Of a stretch of DNA of 64,000 nt, positions 1 to 10,152 are shown piece by piece. The translations under genes and the position numbers were made by a program. Position 1 is the first letter of the stretch; every line of letters begins with the position of its first letter. The DNA lies in contig KI301992.1 in NCBI GenBank assembly GCA_000471045.1, positions 626,606 to 690,605 of the forward strand, written 5' to 3'. The DNA comes from an actinobacterium LLX17. GTDB lineage: Bacteria > Actinomycetota > Actinomycetes > Propionibacteriales > Nocardioidaceae. The notes below the pieces were generated by a model. The model was not told the DNA's origin. It saw nothing but the letters and a program-made list of their open reading frames with translations, and made no database searches.

Positions 1-74
1 GCTCGGGCGAGGACGCGGTCGCGCGGGTGGTCGCCGCGACCCCCGTGCCGTCCGGCGCCCTCGACCGGCGCTGA
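1..74 (+). CDS. MoxR-type AAA+ ATPase, C-terminal end only
   Basis: Only the last 23 codons are inside the window, ending in TGA at 72-74 and reading ...AATPVPSGALDRR. The stop overlaps the ATG of the DUF58 gene by one base. The gene order ATPase, DUF58, transglutaminase is a well-known actinobacterial cluster in which the first gene is a MoxR-family AAA+ ATPase, and the visible tail is compatible with that. The identity rests on context because no catalytic motif is in the window. Confidence 0.6.
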   Translation, partial: SGEDAVARVVAATPVPSGALDRR

Positions 75-1291
75 TGGCCGGCTCCACGGCCCCGTCGTCG
101 ACGACAGCGTCCGGGCGCCGTCGGGGCTCGGTGTGGCCGACCCGTCGCGGGGGCGTGGTTCTCGCGACCGCGGTGGTGGTGCTGCTGGCCGCCGGCCGTT
201 TCGACCTGCCGGCGCTGCTGCCGGTGAGCGGGCTGCTGCTCGGGCTGCTGGCGCTCGGCCTCCTGGCGGTGCTGCTCGCCCCGGCCCGGGTGCGGGTGAC
301 GCGGACGGCCGGCGCGCAGGTGCTCGACCACTCCGCCACCGGCATCGCGTCGATCCGCATCGAGAATCGCTCGTTCCTTCCCGCGCTCGAGGGGGAGTGG
401 AGCGACCGTCTGCCCGGGGCGCTCGGCGGACCGGTCGACGGGGCCCTGCCGGTGCTGGGGGTGCGGGGCTCGGCCGAGGTGTCCTACCGCCTGATGGGGG
501 TCCGTCGTGGCCGGCACACCATGGGCCGGGTGACGGTTCTGGTGCGCGACCCGTTCGGACTGTTCGAGCGGCGCCACCACACGCACCAAACGCTCGAGGT
601 GGTCGTGCTGCCGCGTCGCACCCCGCTCCCGGCCGTGCCCGGCATCGCCTCGGGCGGCAGCACGAGCGGACGTCCGATCGGCCGGCGACGCGGAGGGGGC
701 GAGGACGACGTGGTGTCCCGCGTCTACCAGCCGGGTGACGCCCCGAAGCGCATCGACTGGCGCACCAGTGCCCGGCGCGGCGAGCTGATGGTGCGGCAGG
801 ACGAGCAGGCCGCCGCGGATCGCGTGGCGGTCGCGGTCGACCCCGGCATGAACCCGGTCGTGAGTGAGTGGGCCCTCGTCGCTGCTGCGTCGGCGCTCGC
901 GCACCTGACCCAGCAGGGGCATGCCGTCACCACGATCGTCCCGGGCTGCGCCCCGCGGGTCCTGGTGCCAGGCCGTGACGTGCTGCAGGACGCACTGGTC
1001 GACCTCGCCGGGCTGGCGGTGGGGCCGCGGCCGCCCATCGGCCCCACTCCCGGCGACGGTCGAACCGTCGTCGCGATGCTGGGCGCCGTGGGCGTCGACC
1101 GCGCGAGCGAGTGGGTGGCTGGCCTGCGCGGCGCCGACCGGGTGATGGCCCTGGTCGCGGAGCCGAGTGGTCCCGAGGCGATCCGGGTCCTCACCAACGC
1201 GGGCTGGCAGGTCGTCACGTGGCGCGTCGTCGACGACGTGGCCGACCGGTGGTCGGCGCTCGGACGGAAGGCTGCTCGTGCGTCGTCGTGA
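74..1291 (+). CDS. DUF58 domain membrane protein
   Basis: The 405-residue protein has two hydrophobic segments near the N-terminus (about residues 26-43 and 47-72), then a soluble region with the DUF58 hallmark around residues 209-247 (QPGDAPKRIDWRTSARRGEL). DUF58 proteins are nearly always encoded beside MoxR ATPases. They are thought to be clients or partners in assembling membrane or secreted complexes, but their biochemistry is unsettled. The start ATG overlaps the upstream stop (TGATG) and the 3' end overlaps the transglutaminase gene by 14 bases, so the three genes are translationally coupled. Confidence 0.9.
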   Translation: MAGSTAPSSTTASGRRRGSVWPTRRGGVVLATAVVVLLAAGRFDLPALLPVSGLLLGLLALGLLAVLLAPARVRVTRTAGAQVLDHSATGIASIRIENRSFLPALEGEWSDRLPGALGGPVDGALPVLGVRGSAEVSYRLMGVRRGRHTMGRVTVLVRDPFGLFERRHHTHQTLEVVVLPRRTPLPAVPGIASGGSTSGRPIGRRRGGGEDDVVSRVYQPGDAPKRIDWRTSARRGELMVRQDEQAAADRVAVAVDPGMNPVVSEWALVAAASALAHLTQQGHAVTTIVPGCAPRVLVPGRDVLQDALVDLAGLAVGPRPPIGPTPGDGRTVVAMLGAVGVDRASEWVAGLRGADRVMALVAEPSGPEAIRVLTNAGWQVVTWRVVDDVADRWSALGRKAARASS

Positions 1292-3497
1292 CCGGCTGCC
1301 GACGTGGTCCCGGCCTCGGGTGGGACGCGCGCAGCACGCCGTCGAGCACGGGCTCCTGCTCCTCGCGCTCGCCGTCCTTGCGGCAGGCAACTCGTTGCTG
1401 CTGAGCGGACCGAGCTGGTGGGCCACGATCGTGACCGTCTCGGCGGTCGTGCTGGTCGTCACCGGCGGGATGCGGATGCTGCGGGTCCCTGCGGCGCCGG
1501 TCGGCGGACTCGTGGCGGGGTTCGTCGCGGTCTGCTGGGTGTTCGCCTCGGAGACCCTGGCCTTCGGCCTGCTGCCGACTCCGGCGTCGGTGGAGCGTCT
1601 CGGCGCGCTGCTCGACCGGGCCGGCACGATCATCGTGGAGGAGCCGGCCCCCGTCACCGCGACGGCTCCTCTGGTGCTGCTGTCGGCCGGTGCGTTCGGC
1701 CTGGTCGCGGTCGCGGTCGACTGGTTCCTGCAGCGTCGTGGGGGTGTCGCCGCCGTGGGCGTCCTGCTCGTGGCGGTCTATCTCGTGCCGGCCGTCGTGG
1801 TCGACGAGGTGCCGGCGTTCTGGGCGCTGGCCGTGCCGGCGGCCGCCTGGCTGGTGCTGCTCCGCCAGGCGGGACCGCCGGGCTCCGAGCGGCCGAGGGG
1901 TCTGAACCGCGCGGCGGGCGTCGCCGGTGGACTGGTCGGTGCCGGCGCCTTGGTGGCGGCGGCGACGCTGCCCCCGGTGCTGCCCGACACGTCGGGCCTC
2001 ACGGGCACGGACGGGTCGGCCCGCACCGGCGTCTTCGAACGGGGCATCAACCCGATGCTGCGCCTGGGCGACGACCTGCGCCGCAACAGCTCGGCGGTCG
2101 CGCTCGAGTACACGACCGAGGGCCCGGCGCCGTACCTCTCGGTGGCGATGCTGCGCGACTTCACCGGTGAGACGTGGGAGCCCGTGACGCCGCAGACCCC
2201 GTCCCCCGAGGAGGGGTTGGCGGACGTGGCCGAGGGAGTCGACGTCGCCTACCAGACCCTCGACGTACGCATCCGTGGCTTGCGCTCGTCGCTGCTGCCG
2301 GTCTCGTACCCGGCCCTCGACGTGGACGGACTGACCGGCTCGTGGGAAGAGGTGGCGGCCGGTCTGACCTACGTGTCGGACGACAGCGACACCCGCGAGC
2401 AGCAGTACCGGGTGACGAGCCTGGAGCGGCGACCCACCACGGCCCAGCTGGCGGTCGATCCGGTGCGGAACGGGGCGCGCCTCGAGCCGTACCTGACCTT
2501 GCCGGACGACCTGCCGCCCGTCATCGCGCAGACTGCCGAGGACATCGCGGGCGATGAGGTCGGCGTGTACGCGAAGGCCCGTGCCCTGCAGGACCACTTC
2601 CGCTCAGGGGCGTACGAGTACTCCGAGACGGCCCCGGTCGACGGCGACTACGACGGCGACGGTGCGGCCGTCATCGAGCGCTTCCTGACCGAGCGCAGCG
2701 GGTACTGCGTGCACTTCGCTTCGTCCATGGCGGTGATGGCGCGTGCGTTGGACGTGCCTGCGCGCATCGTCGTGGGCTACGCCCCGGGCCAGCCTGTGCC
2801 CCAGGGTGCGAACAACGACGCCGTCGGTCAGCGCTACCAGGTGGGCACCGACGACCTGCACGCGTGGCCCCAGGTCTACGTGCAGGGGGTCGGGTGGGTG
2901 AACTTCGAGCCGACGCCCGGCATCGCCGGAGGTTCGCAGGGCCCGGTGCCCGAGGACGCCGCGAACACCCCGGCTCCGTCGTCGGCGCCGGCGCCCGGCG
3001 TGGCCCCCGAGGACGCCGTCCCGGCCCCCGAGGTGGGAGCAGACGCCCAGACCGGCGAGACGGATGCGGGAGGCCGTTCAGTCCCGTGGGTCGCGGTCAT
3101 GGTGCTGCTCGCCCTGGCCCTGGTGCCCGGACTCGTCCGCCTCGCGCTGCGGCGTCTTCGACTGCGGGCGGGCGCGAGCGCGGACGACCGGTGGCGCGAG
3201 GTCGTCGCCACCGCGCGCGACCTCGGCACGACGGTCACGTCCGCGACGACCGTGCGGGCGCACGCGGACGAGCTGTCGGCGCTCGTGCCGGCCGGCACGC
3301 GGGCTGGGCTGGACCGACTCGCGGCTGACGTCGAACGCCGTCGTTACGGACCGCCGGGTAGGTCGGTCGCCCTCGCCGAGCCCGAGACCGATCCCGGCGA
3401 GCGTGAGGCGGCGGCCGTCGTCGCGGGCCTGTTCGCGCACGCCTCGAGCAGTCAGCGGCTGCGGGCCCGACTTCTGCCACGCTCGCTGCTGCGCTGA
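1278..3497 (+). CDS. Membrane transglutaminase-like protein (TgpA-type)
   Basis: This 739-residue protein starts at GTG 1278, inside the end of the DUF58 gene; upstream in-frame starts would overlap that gene much further. About six N-terminal membrane segments (DUF3488/TgpA_N) precede an extracytoplasmic transglutaminase core, a Pro/Ala-rich linker, one more membrane helix (about residues 600-620) and a cytoplasmic DUF4129-like tail. The thiol-protease-like triad is visible: Cys477 in GYCVHFAS, His528 in DLHAWPQ, and an acidic residue in NFEPTPG, where Glu544 stands in the place usually written as Asp. Bacterial TgpA-like proteins act at the cell envelope. The substrate is unknown. Confidence 0.88.
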   Translation: MRRRDRLPTWSRPRVGRAQHAVEHGLLLLALAVLAAGNSLLLSGPSWWATIVTVSAVVLVVTGGMRMLRVPAAPVGGLVAGFVAVCWVFASETLAFGLLPTPASVERLGALLDRAGTIIVEEPAPVTATAPLVLLSAGAFGLVAVAVDWFLQRRGGVAAVGVLLVAVYLVPAVVVDEVPAFWALAVPAAAWLVLLRQAGPPGSERPRGLNRAAGVAGGLVGAGALVAAATLPPVLPDTSGLTGTDGSARTGVFERGINPMLRLGDDLRRNSSAVALEYTTEGPAPYLSVAMLRDFTGETWEPVTPQTPSPEEGLADVAEGVDVAYQTLDVRIRGLRSSLLPVSYPALDVDGLTGSWEEVAAGLTYVSDDSDTREQQYRVTSLERRPTTAQLAVDPVRNGARLEPYLTLPDDLPPVIAQTAEDIAGDEVGVYAKARALQDHFRSGAYEYSETAPVDGDYDGDGAAVIERFLTERSGYCVHFASSMAVMARALDVPARIVVGYAPGQPVPQGANNDAVGQRYQVGTDDLHAWPQVYVQGVGWVNFEPTPGIAGGSQGPVPEDAANTPAPSSAPAPGVAPEDAVPAPEVGADAQTGETDAGGRSVPWVAVMVLLALALVPGLVRLALRRLRLRAGASADDRWREVVATARDLGTTVTSATTVRAHADELSALVPAGTRAGLDRLAADVERRRYGPPGRSVALAEPETDPGEREAAAVVAGLFAHASSSQRLRARLLPRSLLR

Positions 3498-3516
3498 TCG
3501 TTGAGCTGCGCTGAGC

Positions 3517-3987
3517 TCAGGTCGGGCGGGTCCAGCCGTCGGGCGGGCCCGTCGTCCAGGTGCCGCCGTCGATGAGGTCGGCGACGCTGCGGATGAAGTT
3601 GGGGCACGTGGTCATGTCGTGCTGATCGCACTTGAAAGCATGCAGCGTCATCTCCCGAGACCGCTCCATCTCGGCCATCCGGCGGTCCAGCTCGGCGACA
3701 TGGGCCTGGAGGATCGCGTGCCGGTCGGGTGCGTCCTCGTCGAGCAGCACCCGGATCTGCTCGAGCGTCATGCCCGCCGACTTGTTGCGCAGGATCGCGG
3801 CGATGCGCACGACGTCGTTCTCGCTGTACCTGCGGCGGCCTCCCGCGTCCCGCGCCGGCGCGAGGAGCCCGACGTCCTCCCAGTGCCGCAGCACGTGGGT
3901 GGGCAGGTCGAACCGGGCCGCGGTGTCGCCGATCGACCACGTGGTCGAGAAGTGGGTACCTGAGGCGGAGGTCACGCTTGACTTCAT
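3517..3987 (-). CDS. MerR-family transcriptional regulator
   Basis: The 156-residue protein has a MerR winged helix near the N-terminus (WSIGDTAARFDLPTHVLRHW, then GGRRRYSENDV), a dimerisation coiled coil (HILQAHVAELDRR region) and a short C-terminal effector segment with two cysteines and a histidine in FKCDQHDMTTCPNF. That arrangement suggests redox or metal sensing, which is inference. It is divergent from a flavoprotein with a CPFC redox motif. The annotated ATG (3985-3987) lies inside a perfect operator-like dyad, so the gene is probably autoregulated. An in-frame GTG four codons later (3973-3975) is an alternative start. Confidence 0.85.
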   Translation of the reverse strand: MKSSVTSASGTHFSTTWSIGDTAARFDLPTHVLRHWEDVGLLAPARDAGGRRRYSENDVVRIAAILRNKSAGMTLEQIRVLLDEDAPDRHAILQAHVAELDRRMAEMERSREMTLHAFKCDQHDMTTCPNFIRSVADLIDGGTWTTGPPDGWTRPT

Positions 3988-4002
3988 GTTGACATGAAGT
4001 CA
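3979..4002. promoter_or_regulatory. Perfect 11-bp inverted repeat, likely MerR operator
   Basis: TGACTTCATGT, two bases (TG), then ACATGAAGTCA: a perfect 24-bp dyad between the divergent MerR and flavoprotein genes. It contains a consensus-like -35 element on the plus strand (TTGACA, 3989-3994). MerR proteins bind such dyads within promoters. The dyad also covers the first codons of the regulator gene. The assignment to this regulator is by position. Confidence 0.75.
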
Positions 4003-4046
4003 GACGCTGGACGCGTACGCAAGCACCCACGATCCAGGAGAAGCTC

Positions 4047-4976
4047 ATGCACGACGTCATCGTCATCGGCGGAGGCCCCGCCGGCCTCCAGGCCGCTCTG
4101 ACCCTGGGACGCGTCCACCGGACCGTCCGCCTCATCGACTCCGGGTCGTACCGCAACGACCCCGCCGACCACATGCACAACCTCATCGGCCACGACGGCA
4201 CGCCGCCGGCCGAGCTCCGGGCGGCCGGACTCCGCGACCTGGCCGCCTACGAGACCGTCGAGGTCGTGTCCGGCACCGTCGAGTCCGTCACCGGCAAGGC
4301 CGGTGACTTCACCGTGACGCTCGATGACGGCTCGCGTCACGAGTCGCGCGCGGTGATCGTGGCGACCGGCGTCCGCGACGAGCTGCCGGACGTCGAGGGG
4401 CTCGCCGACGCGTGGGGTGGCGCCGTCGCGCACTGCCCGTTCTGCCACGGCCACGAGCTCAGCGGCGGGACCATCGCGGTGCTTGGTTCCACTGCCGCGC
4501 ACCTGGTGCACCTGAGCGGCTTCCTGCGACGCCTGGCCGAGCGGAGCATCATGCTGACGGGGCGCGTGGACGACCTCGACGACGAGTGCCGCGCGACGCT
4601 CGAGGCCGTTGGTGCCGAGATCATCGGCGAGAAGGTCGAGCGGGTGGAGCCCCGCGGTGACGGGCTCACGCTCGTGATGTCCGACGGCGAGCTGCTCGAG
4701 GTCGACGGACTGTTCGTCGCCCCGACCGTCACCCAGGCAGCCTCCTTCGTCGCCGACCTCGACCTGGAGATCATGCCCAGCGGTGGCATCGCCATCGACA
4801 CGATGGGCCGCACCTCCGTCCCCGGCATCTATGCGGCCGGCGACGTCGCGCACCACCGCGAGCTGCCCATGGCGATGTCGGCCGTCGGCGCCGCACTGGC
4901 TGCCGGTCTCGTCGCCGGCGGCGGTGCCGTCGCCGACCTGATGACCGCCGAGCGCGAGGCGCTCGTCGCCGACTGA
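4047..4976 (+). CDS. Thioredoxin-reductase-like FAD/NAD(P) oxidoreductase
   Basis: The 309-residue flavoprotein has an N-terminal FAD motif (IGGGPAGLQAAL, residues 7-18), a redox-active CPFC at residues 130-133 (AHCPFCHGHEL) and a C-terminal FAD-contact motif (GIYAAGDVAH). The size and CxxC position match low-molecular-weight thioredoxin-reductase homologues. No thioredoxin gene is adjacent, so the electron acceptor is unknown. A good ribosome site (AGGAG) lies eight bases before the ATG. Transcription from the shared dyad promoter suggests control by the neighbouring MerR protein. Confidence 0.88.
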   Translation: MHDVIVIGGGPAGLQAALTLGRVHRTVRLIDSGSYRNDPADHMHNLIGHDGTPPAELRAAGLRDLAAYETVEVVSGTVESVTGKAGDFTVTLDDGSRHESRAVIVATGVRDELPDVEGLADAWGGAVAHCPFCHGHELSGGTIAVLGSTAAHLVHLSGFLRRLAERSIMLTGRVDDLDDECRATLEAVGAEIIGEKVERVEPRGDGLTLVMSDGELLEVDGLFVAPTVTQAASFVADLDLEIMPSGGIAIDTMGRTSVPGIYAAGDVAHHRELPMAMSAVGAALAAGLVAGGGAVADLMTAEREALVAD

Positions 4977-4980
4977 CCCG

Positions 4981-5433
4981 CTAGGCGCTGAGCGTGGCCG
5001 CGACCGTGCCACCGAGCTCGGTCGCGGCCTCCAGGTGCTCCTCGGTGACGTCACCGGTGAAGACGAGGGGGTCGGCGACGAGGCGCCAGCCGAGCCCGGT
5101 CGTGATCGCCTCCATCGCGCGTTCGGCGCCGGTGGTGTCGTACCCGCCGTGGATCCAGTACGAGAACGGCCGCTTGGCGGTCTCCTCGCGCACGTGGTCG
5201 TAGACGGTGTCGAAGAAGTGCTTCAGTGCCCCGCTGATGTAGCCGAAGTTGGCCGGCGTGCCGAGCAGGTAGCCGTCTGCCGACAGCACGTCGTCGATGC
5301 CCGCCTCGAGCGCCGGCTTCACGACGACCTCGACCCCCTCGATCTCCGGGTGCCGCGCACCGGCCAGGGTCGCGTCGGCCAGCGACGTCAACGTCTCGGT
5401 CGGCGTGTGGTGGACCACCAGCAGTGTGGGCAT
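4981..5433 (-). CDS. Flavodoxin-fold NAD(P)H-dependent oxidoreductase
   Basis: This 150-residue protein starts MPTLLVVHHTPTETLTSLAD, with an early nucleotide-binding loop, and carries a flavin-contact segment (GTPANFGYISGALKHFFD) typical of flavodoxin/FMN-reductase-like proteins. It is the second gene of a minus-strand pair: its ATG (5431-5433) overlaps the stop of the upstream glutathione-transferase-like gene (ATGA). A longer open frame through that neighbour is not the gene. It probably reduces quinones or other small molecules, but the substrate is not identifiable. Confidence 0.82.
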   Translation of the reverse strand: MPTLLVVHHTPTETLTSLADATLAGARHPEIEGVEVVVKPALEAGIDDVLSADGYLLGTPANFGYISGALKHFFDTVYDHVREETAKRPFSYWIHGGYDTTGAERAMEAITTGLGWRLVADPLVFTGDVTEEHLEAATELGGTVAATLSA

Positions 5434-6368
5434 CAGCCTCGCCCGTGGGGGGTGTGCCAGACGGCCGGGTCGGGGCCGGCGGGGACGATCTGCGTCGGGT
5501 TGATGTCGGTGTGCACCACGTAGTAGTGCGCCTTGATCTGGTCGAAGTCGATCGTCTCGCCGAACCCGGGCAGCTGGAAGAGGTCGCGCGCGTAGCCCCA
5601 GAGGTTCGGCATCTCGGTGAGCTTGTTGCGGTTGCACTTGAAGTGTCCGTGGTAGACCGCGTCGAAGCGCGCCAGCGTCGTGAACAGCCGGACGTCGGCC
5701 TCGGTGATCGCGTCGCCCATCAGGTAGCGGCGGTCGGCCAGGCGGTCCTCGAGCCAGTCCATCGCGGTCCAGAGGCGGTCGTACGCCGCCTCGTAGGACT
5801 CCTGGGAGCCGGCGAACCCGCAGCGGTAGACCCCGTTGTTGACCTCGGTGAAGATCCGCCGCATGACCTCCTCCATCTCCTCGCGGACGTCGTCGGGCCA
5901 CAGGTTGGGCGCGTCCGGGCGGTGGAATTCCTGCCACTCGAAGTACAGGTCGTGGGTGATCCACGGGAAGTCGTTGGTGACGACCTGCTTGGTGGGCACG
6001 TCGACCATGGCGGGCACGGTGATGCCCTTGGGGTAGTCGGGGTAGCGCGCGAAGTACGCCTCCTGCAGCCGCTCGTAACCCAGCACGGGGTCGACGCCGC
6101 CGGGATCGAGGTCGAAGGTCCAGCTGCGGCGGTCGTGCGTCGGACCAGCAAGACCGAGGCTGATGACGTCCTCCAGGCCCAGCAGCCGGCGCACGATGAT
6201 GGCGCGGTTCGCCCACGGGCAGGCCTTCGCCGCGACCAGTCGGTACCGGCCGGGCTCGACCGGCCACTGACTGGAATCGCGGGTGATGCGGTCCGGGATG
6301 TAGTCCATGTCGCGGGTGAACTCGGCACCCTCGGTCACGTACGCGCCAGTGGTTGCATGATCATCCAT
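5433..6368 (-). CDS. Xi-class glutathione-transferase-like reductase (YqjG/ECM4 family)
   Basis: The 311-residue protein has the family's CPWA active-site motif (AKACPWANR, about residue 50) on a thioredoxin-like domain, followed by an all-helical GST C-terminal domain. Xi-class enzymes reduce glutathionyl-hydroquinones. Actinobacteria generally use mycothiol, so the in vivo thiol is probably mycothiol (inference). The gene is coupled to the downstream flavodoxin-like gene by a four-base overlap. A TAGCGT -10 element (6375-6380, minus strand) lies six bases before the ATG, which implies a leaderless transcript. Confidence 0.9.
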   Translation of the reverse strand: MDDHATTGAYVTEGAEFTRDMDYIPDRITRDSSQWPVEPGRYRLVAAKACPWANRAIIVRRLLGLEDVISLGLAGPTHDRRSWTFDLDPGGVDPVLGYERLQEAYFARYPDYPKGITVPAMVDVPTKQVVTNDFPWITHDLYFEWQEFHRPDAPNLWPDDVREEMEEVMRRIFTEVNNGVYRCGFAGSQESYEAAYDRLWTAMDWLEDRLADRRYLMGDAITEADVRLFTTLARFDAVYHGHFKCNRNKLTEMPNLWGYARDLFQLPGFGETIDFDQIKAHYYVVHTDINPTQIVPAGPDPAVWHTPHGRG

Positions 6369-6379
6369 GCTGTTACGCT
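6353..6379 (+). promoter_or_regulatory. leuA leader promoter, overlapping the divergent GST-like promoter
   Basis: On the plus strand, TTGCAT (6353-6358) and TACGCT (6374-6379) form a plausible -35/-10 pair with a short 15-base spacer. The same bases read on the minus strand give TAGCGT (6375-6380), the -10 of the divergent GST-like gene. Two polymerases could not occupy both elements at once. Confidence 0.55.
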
Positions 6380-6388
6380 AGCCGGGAC

Positions 6389-8252
<1,864 letters not shown>

Positions 8253-8275
8253 ACCCACGGCAGTCCAGGACTTCC

Positions 8276-8322
8276 GCACAGACACTCGCTAGTGTCGGTG
8301 CGGGGGTCCTGAACCTGACCCC
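8276..8322 (+). terminator. Two hairpins after leuA
   Basis: GCACAGACACT/AGTGTCGGTGC (8276-8301, one mismatch) is followed by GGGGTC/GACCCC (8303-8322). There is no T-run, so the terminator function is moderate. The second hairpin sits about 15 bases before the GTG of the ABC transporter gene. Confidence 0.4.
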
Positions 8323-8337
8323 GTCGGAGGGGGAATC

Positions 8338-9339
8338 GTGGAAGCACCAGCCATCACCGTCGACCACCTGACCAAGCGCTTCGGCCCGGTCACGGCGGTC
8401 GACGACCTGTCCTTCACGGTGGCGCCAGGCCGTGTCACCGGATTCCTGGGCCCCAACGGCTCGGGCAAGACCACCACGTTGCGGATGCTGCTGGGACTCG
8501 TGCAGCCCACAGCCGGTACCGCCGTCGTCGGCGACCGCACCTACGGTCGGATCCGGCGCCCGGCGCAGCTCGTCGGCGCGGCCTTGGAGGCATCGAGCTT
8601 CCACCCCGGACGGACCGGGCTGGGTCACCTGCGCACCCTGGCTCCGCAGGCCGGCGTCGGCAACGACCGCTGCCACGAGGTGCTCGAGCTCGTTGGTCTC
8701 GAGGCGGCGAAGAAGCGTCGTGTGGGCGGCTACTCGATGGGCATGCGGCAGCGGCTCGGCCTGGCCACGGCGCTGCTCGGCGACCCGTCGGTCATCATCC
8801 TCGACGAGCCGGCCAACGGGCTCGACCCGCAGGGCATCGCCTGGTTGCGGAGCCTGCTGCGGTCACTGGCTGCCGACGGGCGCACCGTGCTGGTGTCCAG
8901 TCACGTGCTGGCCGAGGTGCAGCAGTCGGTCGACGACGTCGTCGTGATCGGCAGTGGCAAGCTCATCCACGCCTCGACCCTCGACGGCTTCGAGGCCCTC
9001 GCCGAGCGGTTCGTCGCCGTGCGAACCCCCGCGCAGGACGCCTTCGCGGCGCTTGGCACCGAGCGGGGCTGGGAGGTCAGACGCGAGCACGACACCTACC
9101 TCGTGCACGGCGTCGGCGCCGCCGAGGTCGGCGAGGCCGCGTTCGCCGCCGGCGTCGAGCTGCACCAGCTGGCCGACCGCGGAGCCGACCTGGAGACGGT
9201 CTTCCTGAAGCTGACGAAGTCGTCCGATGCCCCGACGGCCACGTTGCCGCCGCGACACACCCCGCCCGTAGATGCCCCGCCCCCGGCCGGAGGTGGCGCG
9301 CCGCCGCCGCCCGCGCCCACGACGGGAGGTCAGGCATGA
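8338..9339 (+). CDS. ABC transporter ATP-binding protein
   Basis: This 333-residue ATPase has a Walker A (GPNGSGKTTT), a signature loop that reads YSMGMRQRL instead of LSGGQ (common in this exporter family), Walker B (VIILDEPANGLDPQG) and an H-loop (SSHVLAE). The C-terminus ends in a Pro/Ala/Gly-rich tail. The GTG start has GGAGGGGG just upstream. Its stop overlaps the ATG of the permease gene (ATGA), so the two form an ABC-2-type exporter. The substrate cannot be read from the sequence; bacitracin-like, drug and lipid exporters all look alike. Confidence 0.92.
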   Translation: MEAPAITVDHLTKRFGPVTAVDDLSFTVAPGRVTGFLGPNGSGKTTTLRMLLGLVQPTAGTAVVGDRTYGRIRRPAQLVGAALEASSFHPGRTGLGHLRTLAPQAGVGNDRCHEVLELVGLEAAKKRRVGGYSMGMRQRLGLATALLGDPSVIILDEPANGLDPQGIAWLRSLLRSLAADGRTVLVSSHVLAEVQQSVDDVVVIGSGKLIHASTLDGFEALAERFVAVRTPAQDAFAALGTERGWEVRREHDTYLVHGVGAAEVGEAAFAAGVELHQLADRGADLETVFLKLTKSSDAPTATLPPRHTPPVDAPPPAGGGAPPPPAPTTGGQA

Positions 9340-10145
9340 TCGCCGCGCTCGTTGCGGAGTACCGCAAGTTCTTCTCCACCCGCCTGTGGTGGATCTTGCT
9401 CCTGGCCCTGGTGGGTTACCTCGCCTTCATCGCCGGCGTCTTCGGCTTCTCGATGACCGTCGAGTCCAGCGAGCCCACGGCCCCGGTCAACTTCCTGTCG
9501 CCCCAGGAGATCGCCCAGAGCCTGTACTCCATCACCAGCTCCATCGGCTACGTCTTCCCACTGATCGTGGGCAGCCTGGCCGTCACGGGCGAGTTCCGCC
9601 ACCAGACGATCACCGGCAGCCTGCTGGTGGAGCCCCGGCGGACGGTCCTGGTGCTGGCCAAGCTCATCTCGAGCATCCCGATGGGTCTGGCCTACGGCGT
9701 GCTCGCCACAGCGACCGTCGTGGGTGTGGGCGGAACCGTGCTGTCCGTGGCCGGCGACGGAGCGTTCCTCGGCGAACCCGAGATCATCGAGACGATCGTG
9801 CTCTCGATCGTCGTGATGGTGCTGTGGACGATCATGGGTGTCGCGTTCGGCACGGTGCTGACCAACCAGGTCGCCGCCATCGTCGTCGTGCTCGCGTTCA
9901 CGCAGCTCATTGAGCCCATCGCCCGCGTGGCGCTGGGGGCCTTCGACGCGACCAGCGAGGTCTCGCGCTTCCTGCCCGGTGCCGCCGCTGACGCCATCCT
10001 CGGCAGCAGCGCGTTCAGCTCCTTCGGCGGAGGTGGCGGGGTCGACCTGCTCTCGCAGTGGGCCGGCGCGCTGGTCATGCTCGCGTACATCGTGGTGCTC
10101 GTGCTGATCGGCCGGTTCACGACGTTCCGCCGCGACATTGGTTGA
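9336..10145 (+). CDS. ABC-2 type transporter permease
   Basis: A 269-residue hydrophobic protein with about six transmembrane segments (for example residues 18-38, 66-86, 105-130, 145-170, 178-195 and 240-260). It is translationally coupled to the ATPase gene by a four-base overlap. This is the usual half-size ABC-2 permease that dimerises with two ATPase subunits. No dedicated regulator or substrate gene is adjacent. The convergent neighbour begins only a few bases after its stop. Confidence 0.88.
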   Translation: MIAALVAEYRKFFSTRLWWILLLALVGYLAFIAGVFGFSMTVESSEPTAPVNFLSPQEIAQSLYSITSSIGYVFPLIVGSLAVTGEFRHQTITGSLLVEPRRTVLVLAKLISSIPMGLAYGVLATATVVGVGGTVLSVAGDGAFLGEPEIIETIVLSIVVMVLWTIMGVAFGTVLTNQVAAIVVVLAFTQLIEPIARVALGAFDATSEVSRFLPGAAADAILGSSAFSSFGGGGGVDLLSQWAGALVMLAYIVVLVLIGRFTTFRRDIG

Positions 10146-10152
10146 TGGGTGA

